Below are positions 6,653 to 10,477 of a DNA stretch of 10,477 nucleotides, in pieces. The notes beneath the pieces are model-generated. The model made no database searches. It saw only the letters and a list, made by a program, of their open reading frames with translations, and was not told the origin of the DNA. Made by a program: the position numbers and the translations under genes. The stretch's first letter is position 1. Every line of letters begins with the position of its first letter. The DNA comes from an uncultured bacterium (GTDB lineage: Bacteria; Actinomycetota; Coriobacteriia; Coriobacteriales; Coriobacteriaceae), in NCBI GenBank assembly GCA_958349055.1, contig CATWBO010000050.1:1-10477 (forward strand), given 5' to 3'.

Positions 6653-6693
6653 AAAACCGCCACAAAGGTGTCTGTCCCCTTTGTGGCGGTTTT
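6653..6693. terminator. Bidirectional terminator, proA / HD protein
   Basis: A perfect 16-bp stem, AAAACCGCCACAAAGG (6653-6668) with CCTTTGTGGCGGTTTT (6678-6693), has a 9-nt loop TGTCTGTCC. It lies between the convergent ends of proA (plus) and the HD-domain gene (minus). With A's at one foot and T's at the other it can act in both directions. A near-twin lies at 7372-7412. Confidence 0.85.
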
Positions 6694-6708
6694 AGGTGGC
6701 GTGGGCGG

Positions 6709-7308
6709 TTAGGCCTGGAAGGTATCGCGGTCGGGGGCGAAGGACTGCATGGCCGCGATGGTACGGTCGAAGAGCTCGGGGAGCTCCCAGCCCAGCATCT
6801 CGGCACCCTGCGTAATCACGTCGCGCGAGCAGCCGGCGGCAAAGCGCTTGTCCTTGAATTTCTTCTTGAGCGACTTGGTCGTAAAGTCCATGACGCTCTT
6901 ACTCGGACGCATGATGACGGCAGCACCGATCAAGCCGGTGAGCTCGTCGCAGGCAAACAGGATCTTTTCCATCTGCAGCTCGGGCTTGGGCAGCGAGGTG
7001 TTGAAGTCCGACGTGTGCGTCTGAATGGCGCGAATGAGATCGGGAGAGGCGCCCTCGCCTTCAAGGATCTCGGCCGCATAGATGGTGTGGTTCATGGGGT
7101 CGTCCTCATGCTCCTCCCAATCTAGGTCGTGCAGCAGACCGACGATGCCCCAAAACTCCTCGTTCTCGGGGTCGAACTCGCGCGCAAAGTAGCGCATGGT
7201 GCCCTCGACCGTTTCGCCGTGGGTGATGTGGAACGGGTCCTTATTGTGCTCGTTGAGCAATTCGAACGCACGGTCGCGGGTGATTCCGGCGGAAAGTGGC
7301 TCTGCCAT
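6709..7308 (-). CDS. HD-domain metal-dependent hydrolase
   Basis: A 199-aa cytoplasmic protein of the HD superfamily of metal-dependent phosphohydrolases, resembling the conserved uncharacterised group COG2316 from memory. The metal-binding series is visible: His30 in THGETVEGT, His60-Asp61 in GLLHDLDWEE, a probable His74 in MNHTIYAAEIL, and Asp121 in ACDELTGLIGA. The C-terminal half carries a basic stretch, KSLKKKFKDKRF (145-156). The substrate is unknown; by superfamily it is likely a nucleotide or phosphoester. The start ATG 7308 has AAGGAG (7315-7320 on the minus strand) at ideal 6-nt spacing. It lies downstream of carD on the same strand, but a terminator (7372-7412) separates them, so it should have its own promoter in 7309-7371. 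I found no convincing -35/-10 pair there. Confidence 0.85.
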   Translation of the reverse strand: MAEPLSAGITRDRAFELLNEHNKDPFHITHGETVEGTMRYFAREFDPENEEFWGIVGLLHDLDWEEHEDDPMNHTIYAAEILEGEGASPDLIRAIQTHTSDFNTSLPKPELQMEKILFACDELTGLIGAAVIMRPSKSVMDFTTKSLKKKFKDKRFAAGCSRDVITQGAEMLGWELPELFDRTIAAMQSFAPDRDTFQA

Positions 7309-7351
7309 AAAAGACTCCTTGTGCTCGCAGGTATCGCTAAGAATGAATACT

Positions 7352-7370
7352 ACTAGAACGACTAGAACGA
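7352..7370. repeat. Tandem 9-bp direct repeat upstream of HD gene
   Basis: ACTAGAACG occurs twice in a row (7352-7360 and 7361-7369), followed by a further A-run that joins the terminator at 7372. It lies 44-61 bp upstream of the minus-strand HD start codon, where a promoter would be expected. It could be a regulator site or a replication-slippage duplication. Confidence 0.6.
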
Positions 7371-7371
7371 A

Positions 7372-7412
7372 AAAACCACCACAAAGGTGCCTGTCCCCTT
7401 TGTGGTGGTTTT
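7372..7412. terminator. Terminator of carD, twin of 6653-6693
   Basis: A perfect 16-bp stem, AAAACCACCACAAAGG (7372-7387) with CCTTTGTGGTGGTTTT (7397-7412), has a 9-nt loop TGCCTGTCC. It lies 7 nt past the carD stop codon and upstream of the HD gene, both minus strand. It differs from the copy at 6653 by one compensated base pair in the stem and one loop base. Confidence 0.85.
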
Positions 7413-7418
7413 GGCAGG

Positions 7419-7904
7419 TTAGTTGAGGGCGGCTTGGGCTAGGCGGGCTTCGGCGGCCTCCTCGGTGACGCCCAATGCCACGGCGAACTCCTCGATGGAG
7501 CGGCGCTTGGCCTCCTTGAGTACGCGCATGTAGTAAGAGCTGGGCTTCTTATCTGCTTCCTCGGCCTGGCGAATACGGTGCATCATGGTTTTTGCCACGC
7601 GGACCGTCTCGGGCGCGCCCAGCTTGAGCTGCTGCTTAAAGTGCGTCTCCTCAAGCGAGCTGTTGCGCTCGGTAAAGGTGTCGCACTCCAGCTCGTCATA
7701 GTGGCTCAGCAGGTGCTCGGCATCTTGCTGCGAGATGGCGGCGTGCAAACGGTCGGCCTGCGCCACGGGGTACATAAGGATCGTCTGCGCATGTCCCTGC
7801 TTGGTCTCGAGCAACAGCATGGGCTGCGGTGTGTCGTCCCTAAAACCGACGACGGTGCAGACTCCCTGACCCGGATGAATGACGTGTTGACCGATTGAGA
7901 ACAT
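7419..7904 (-). CDS. CarD/CdnL-family RNA polymerase-binding regulator
   Basis: A 161-aa protein with the N-terminal Tudor-like RNA-polymerase-interacting domain of the CarD_CdnL_TRCF family (about 1-60). It opens with MFSIGQHVIHPGQGVCTVVGF, the diagnostic pattern split here at residue 20, followed by beta strands with MLLLETKQG and TILMYPV. The C-terminal part (about 61-161) is helical and basic, as in the DNA-binding half of CarD proteins, with KQQLKLG and RVLKEAKRRSIEEF. Family members bind the RNA polymerase beta subunit and stabilise open complexes at many promoters; which promoters it serves here is unknown. The start ATG 7904 has GGAGG (7909-7913, minus) at a rather short 4-nt spacing. 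It is divergent from argS and ends at the terminator 7372-7412. Confidence 0.92.
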   Translation of the reverse strand: MFSIGQHVIHPGQGVCTVVGFRDDTPQPMLLLETKQGHAQTILMYPVAQADRLHAAISQQDAEHLLSHYDELECDTFTERNSSLEETHFKQQLKLGAPETVRVAKTMMHRIRQAEEADKKPSSYYMRVLKEAKRRSIEEFAVALGVTEEAAEARLAQAALN

Positions 7905-7938
7905 GCTACCTCCAACTTATACGAATTTACGTATGTCT

Positions 7939-7947
7939 AGAATACCA
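7939..7947 (-). promoter_or_regulatory. Extended -10 promoter candidate for carD
   Basis: The minus strand reads TGGTATTCT, an extended -10 element (TGn plus TATTCT, five of six to TATAAT), about 35 bp upstream of the carD start codon. No good -35 box lies 16-18 bp upstream, which is tolerated with an extended -10. A TATAAG at 7916-7921 is too close to the start codon. Confidence 0.4.
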
Positions 7948-8040
7948 CGCTGACGTGCGGAAACCCTTACTTTATGCAGGAAAAGCACACAACTCCGATA
8001 GGTAAGAGTATTCGATAAAAGACACAGCTCATTCACACCT

Positions 8041-8065
8041 TTATGCATTTTCAACGCGTGCATAA
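8041..8065. repeat. Operator-like inverted repeat TTATGCA-N11-TGCATAA
   Basis: TTATGCA (8041-8047) and TGCATAA (8059-8065) form a perfect 7-bp inverted repeat with centres 18 bp apart. A further TTATGCA lies at 7972-7978 and a TGCATATGCA palindrome at 8121-8130. The cluster sits midway between the divergent carD and argS start codons. The factor is unknown. Confidence 0.4.
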
Positions 8066-8246
8066 TCTGCAGGCAGACCGGCATCTTTGAGTGACTCCAT
8101 ACAAGCTGTAGTCAATTTTGTGCATATGCAATTTCGATTGGCTTTACCCTGCGATAGTGCCCGTCGCTTGTGATAGAGTGCTACAAACTCTGGCTTTTGC
8201 CCTACGAGTGACCAAGAGCTCGGGGGCTTTAACACAAGGAGGATCT

Positions 8247-10100
8247 ATGCCCGAGAAGATTGAAGAGCTGGTACGCGCTGCGCTTGCTGCGGCCCAGGAG
8301 GCCGGCGACCTTTCCGCATTTGAACTTGACGATTGCGCTATCGAGCGACCGGCTGACACTTCTCATGGCGAGTGGACCTCTACCATGGCTCTGAAGTCCG
8401 CCAAGCTGGCCCACTGCGCCCCGCGCAAGATCGCCGAGGCCATCGTTGCACATATGCCCGAGGATCCCGCGATCGAGAAGGTTGAGATCGCAGGCCCCGG
8501 TTTCATCAACTTCTACCTCTCCGTTGCCGTCAAGAATGCCATCTTTGGCGAGGCTCGCGAGAAGGGCATGGACTTCGCTAAGTCCAACGTCGGTGGTGGC
8601 CTGAAGACCCAGGTCGAGTTCGTTTCCGCCAACCCCGTCGGCCCCATGCACATCGGCCACGGCCGCTGGGCCGCGCTGGGCGATTCGCTCTGCCGCGTTA
8701 TGGACCACGCCGGCTATGAGATCCAGCGTGAGTTCTACATCAATGACCACGGCTCTCAGATGAACACCTTCGGCAACTCCATCAGCACGCGCTATATGCA
8801 GCTTGCCGACATCATCGCCAAGCAGGGCGTTGATGTCGACGAGGCTCACAAGCTGCTGATCGCCGACCGTGACGCCTTTGTTGCCGACGAGAACGACGAG
8901 CATCCCGAGACCCATCCGTATCAGGACAACTTTGCCGAGACCTTGGGCAAGGACTCTTACGGCGGCGACTACATCATCGACGAGGCCGCCGAGTTCTGGC
9001 GCACCGACGGCGATAAGTGGGTCAACGCCGATCCTCAGGAGCGCATGGAGAGCTTCCGCGAGCGCGGCTATGTAAAGATGGTCGACAACATGCGCGACCT
9101 CTGCCACGCCGTCAACTGCGACTTCGACCGTTGGTACTCCGAGCGCTCGCTGTACGTGAAGGACACCGAGGGCGAGACCGCCGGCACCTCCGCCGTCGAC
9201 CGCGCTTTTGAGAAGCTCGACAAGATGGGCTACCTCTACACCAAGGACGGCGCCCTGTGGTTCCGCTCCACCGATCTGGGCGACGACAAGGACCGCGTCC
9301 TGATCAAGTCCGACGGCGAGTACACCTACTTCGCCTCCGATGTCGCCTATCACTGGGATAAGTTCCAGCGCGTCGATCACGTCATCGACATCTGGGGCGC
9401 CGACCACCACGGTTACATCGAGCGCGTACGCTGCGTCTGCGACGCTCTTGGCTATCCCGGCAAGTTTGAGGTTCTGCTGGGCCAGCTCGTCAACCTGCTG
9501 CGTAACGGCAAGCCCGTCCGTATGTCCAAGCGCAAGGGCACCATGGTGACCCTGCAGGAGCTCGTCGACGAGGTCGGCTCCGATGCCGCTCGCTACACGC
9601 TCATCTCCAAGAGCTCCAACCAGATGGTCGACTTCGACATCGAGGCCGTTAAGAAGCGCGACAACTCCAACCCGGTCTATTACGTGCAGTATGCTCACGC
9701 CCGCGTGTGCTCCATCCTGCGCCGTGCCGCCGACGTTACCGCCGAACAGGCCGACGAGATGGGCATGAAGGCCGTTGCCGCCAAGGCAATCGGTGAGAAC
9801 GTCGATTACTCGCTGCTGACCGACCCGACCGAGCTCGCCCTTTCGCGCAAGCTCAACGAGCTCACCGACCTGATCGCCAGCTGCGCTCGCGATCGCGCTC
9901 CGTTCCGTCTGACCCACTTTGCCGAGGAACTCGCCGGTGACTTCCACAGCTTCTACGCTGCCTGCCAGGTGCTGCCGAGCGAGGGTCGTCCCGTCGACCC
10001 CGAGCTTTCGCGTGCCCGTCTGGCCGCTTGCGACGCTGTCCGCGTGACGCTCGCCCTGGTGCTCACCCTCGTTGGCGTTTCCGCGCCCGAGCAGATGTAA
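8247..10100 (+). CDS. argS: Arginyl-tRNA synthetase
   Basis: A 617-aa class I aminoacyl-tRNA synthetase that charges tRNA-Arg (EC 6.1.1.19). Domains in order: an N-terminal additional domain (about 1-110) with EIAGPGFINFYLS (80-92); the Rossmann catalytic core, with the HIGH motif in NPVGPMHIGHGRW (129-141), WGADHHGY (383-390) and the KMSKS-loop equivalent RMSKRKGT (425-432); and the helical anticodon-binding DALR domain (about 476-617), opening with NPVYYVQYAHARVCSILRRA and ending GVSAPEQM. The length fits the family. The start is ATG 8247, just after AAGGAGG (8236-8242). The open frame extends back to 8118, but that part lies in AT-rich DNA and shows no ArgRS similarity. The gene stands alone, divergent from carD, and ends at a strong terminator (10147-10179). 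Confidence 0.97.
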   Translation: MPEKIEELVRAALAAAQEAGDLSAFELDDCAIERPADTSHGEWTSTMALKSAKLAHCAPRKIAEAIVAHMPEDPAIEKVEIAGPGFINFYLSVAVKNAIFGEAREKGMDFAKSNVGGGLKTQVEFVSANPVGPMHIGHGRWAALGDSLCRVMDHAGYEIQREFYINDHGSQMNTFGNSISTRYMQLADIIAKQGVDVDEAHKLLIADRDAFVADENDEHPETHPYQDNFAETLGKDSYGGDYIIDEAAEFWRTDGDKWVNADPQERMESFRERGYVKMVDNMRDLCHAVNCDFDRWYSERSLYVKDTEGETAGTSAVDRAFEKLDKMGYLYTKDGALWFRSTDLGDDKDRVLIKSDGEYTYFASDVAYHWDKFQRVDHVIDIWGADHHGYIERVRCVCDALGYPGKFEVLLGQLVNLLRNGKPVRMSKRKGTMVTLQELVDEVGSDAARYTLISKSSNQMVDFDIEAVKKRDNSNPVYYVQYAHARVCSILRRAADVTAEQADEMGMKAVAAKAIGENVDYSLLTDPTELALSRKLNELTDLIASCARDRAPFRLTHFAEELAGDFHSFYAACQVLPSEGRPVDPELSRARLAACDAVRVTLALVLTLVGVSAPEQM

Positions 10101-10146
10101 TCTGCGGGTCATTTGACCGTGTAGGTTTGGTTTAACTGAGCCCTAT

Positions 10147-10179
10147 AAGCCCGATCTCCCACGGAGGTCGGGCTTTTTT
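10147..10179 (+). terminator. Rho-independent terminator of argS
   Basis: AAGCCCGATCTCC (10147-10159) pairs with GGAGGTCGGGCTT (10163-10175), thirteen pairs with one T-G wobble, around a 3-nt loop. A run of six T's (10174-10179) follows. It lies 46 bp after the argS stop codon. Confidence 0.93.
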
Positions 10180-10224
10180 CGCAAATGCCGACGTATTGAC
10201 GAATTTGGAACTGCTGGAAATACG

Positions 10225-10374
10225 AAACTATGCCGGTTTACTACGATGAATTGAGAATTTCCAACCACGCCGGCTTTTCTCTAAAAAGTGCAAAGCATCT
10301 ACCTGCGGTTTTAGTTCAACAAGCTTCGGAGTGGTCGCGGTTGAGCGATTCATCGTAGTAAACCGGCATAGTTT
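10225..10374 (-). repeat. Long inverted-repeat element E2, related to E1
   Basis: The left arm (10225-10251) and right arm (10348-10374) are perfectly complementary over 27 nt, with a 96-nt spacer. Read on the minus strand, the spacer carries AAAACCGCAGGTAGA and later GGTTGG, at the same distances from ACTACG and CGTAGT as in E1. Between these two outer marks (10240-10359) the length is exactly 120 nt, as in E1 (3619-3738). The arms outside the shared ACTACG differ in sequence from E1 but stay complementary to each other. A weaker inner pairing, CCACGCCG (10265-10272) with CGGAGTGG (10327-10334), is also present. No transposase is encoded. Confidence 0.85.
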
Positions 10375-10407
10375 TGGCGGAGGCAGTCTGATTTGTGAGT
10401 GGTAAAC

Positions 10408-10420
10408 CAAAGAGTGTCCC
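10408..10420 (+). repeat. CAAAGAGTGTCCC motif
   Basis: This 13-base motif matches, with one base missing, the minus-strand reading CAAAGGAGTGTCCC at the REP-like repeat near 3808-3821, and resembles CAAAGGTGYCTGTCCC in the terminators at 6653 and 7372. It lies 34 bp beyond E2, just as the other copy lies some 47 bp beyond E1. It may be a degraded member of the same repeat group. Confidence 0.4.
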
Positions 10421-10477
10421 TTTTGACTAGTCGTGGTTGATTTCCGATCTCAGCCGAACACATTGAGGGGATAGGCC

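Larger units (their letters stand above)
7905..8246. other. AT-rich divergent intergenic region between carD and argS
   Basis: This 342-bp gap is markedly poorer in GC than the genes around it. It holds the carD promoter candidate (7939-7947), repeated TTATGCA-type motifs (7972-7978, 8041-8047, and inverted at 8059-8065), a TGCATATGCA palindrome (8121-8130), and the argS ribosome binding site AAGGAGG (8236-8242). I found no convincing -35/-10 pair for argS, no T-box or other riboswitch, and no credible gene. A 64-codon minus-strand frame (8041-8235) starts with GTG and has no RBS. Confidence 0.6.
10180..10477. other. Non-coding tail with repeat element, no credible gene
   Basis: The last 298 bp after the argS terminator hold element E2 (10225-10374) and a CAAAGAGTGTCCC motif (10408-10420). 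A 60-codon minus-strand frame (10228-10410) runs through E2, but it has no clear ribosome binding site and is mostly made of the repeat. The DNA from 10421 to the window edge shows nothing I can assign. Confidence 0.7.

Noticed and set aside
4759..6663. 634-codon minus-strand open frame opposite proA
   Set aside because: It is antisense to proA and the peptidase start, rich in His/Gly/Arg/Ala as expected of a GC-rich shadow, and shows no domain.
8041..8235. 64-codon minus-strand frame between carD and argS
   Set aside because: It starts with GTG over the argS ribosome binding site, has no RBS and no recognised family. A decayed gene fragment cannot be excluded.
7905..8246. T-box riboswitch upstream of argS
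   Set aside because: I found no stem with a terminator/antiterminator switch and no convincing T-box sequence before the start codon.
9519..9542. RMSKRKGT instead of KMSKS in ArgRS
   Set aside because: Variation at this loop is usual in bacterial arginyl-tRNA synthetases and does not suggest loss of function.
8229..10112. 627-codon minus-strand open frame opposite argS
   Set aside because: argS is unambiguous on the plus strand. The antisense frame is a low-complexity Val/Gly/Leu/Asp shadow.

Overview
The window looks like chromosomal DNA from a high-GC Actinomycetota, most likely class Coriobacteriia and probably Collinsella or a close relative. This rests on codon use, on the gene set (CarD, a short-form NAPRTase, ArgRS ending in ...PEQM) and on recalled resemblance of the repeats. 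No search was run, so the genus is an inference. The protein-coding core is housekeeping; the more unusual content is in the non-coding DNA between genes.

Layout from left to right. Positions 1-135 hold a window-edge 16-bp palindrome, a 21-bp-spaced direct repeat and a clear promoter. A tRNA-Ala with anticodon CGC (136-208) follows, ending at a strong terminator (223-254). A small coiled-coil, tail-anchored membrane protein (273-713) and nicotinate phosphoribosyltransferase pncB (795-2300) come next. proB (2380-3507) and proA (5353-6639) are both on the plus strand. They are split by a minus-strand S33 proline-iminopeptidase-type hydrolase (3822-5240), which is convergent with proB and divergent from proA. 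An HD-domain hydrolase (6709-7308) and a CarD-family regulator (7419-7904) lie on the minus strand. argS (8247-10100, plus) is divergent from carD.

Functional themes. proB and proA make the first two enzymes of proline synthesis from glutamate, and the peptidase between them may release proline from peptides, so the cluster joins proline synthesis and salvage. pncB feeds NAD salvage. argS and tRNA-Ala serve translation, and CarD binds RNA polymerase.

Non-coding structure. Two long inverted-repeat elements (E1 at 3597-3760, E2 at 10225-10374) are distant members of one family. They lie in opposite orientation and align without gaps over exactly 120 nt. They share an internal core, but each has its own self-complementary outer arms. 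Two 16-bp terminator hairpins (6653-6693 and 7372-7412) share a nearly invariant 9-nt loop and show one compensatory base-pair change. A further hairpin with a tandem GGGGACNNTCC motif lies at 3771-3817, and a related CAAAGAGTGTCCC lies at 10408-10420. Together these suggest that repetitive, structured elements have spread through the intergenic DNA of this genome.
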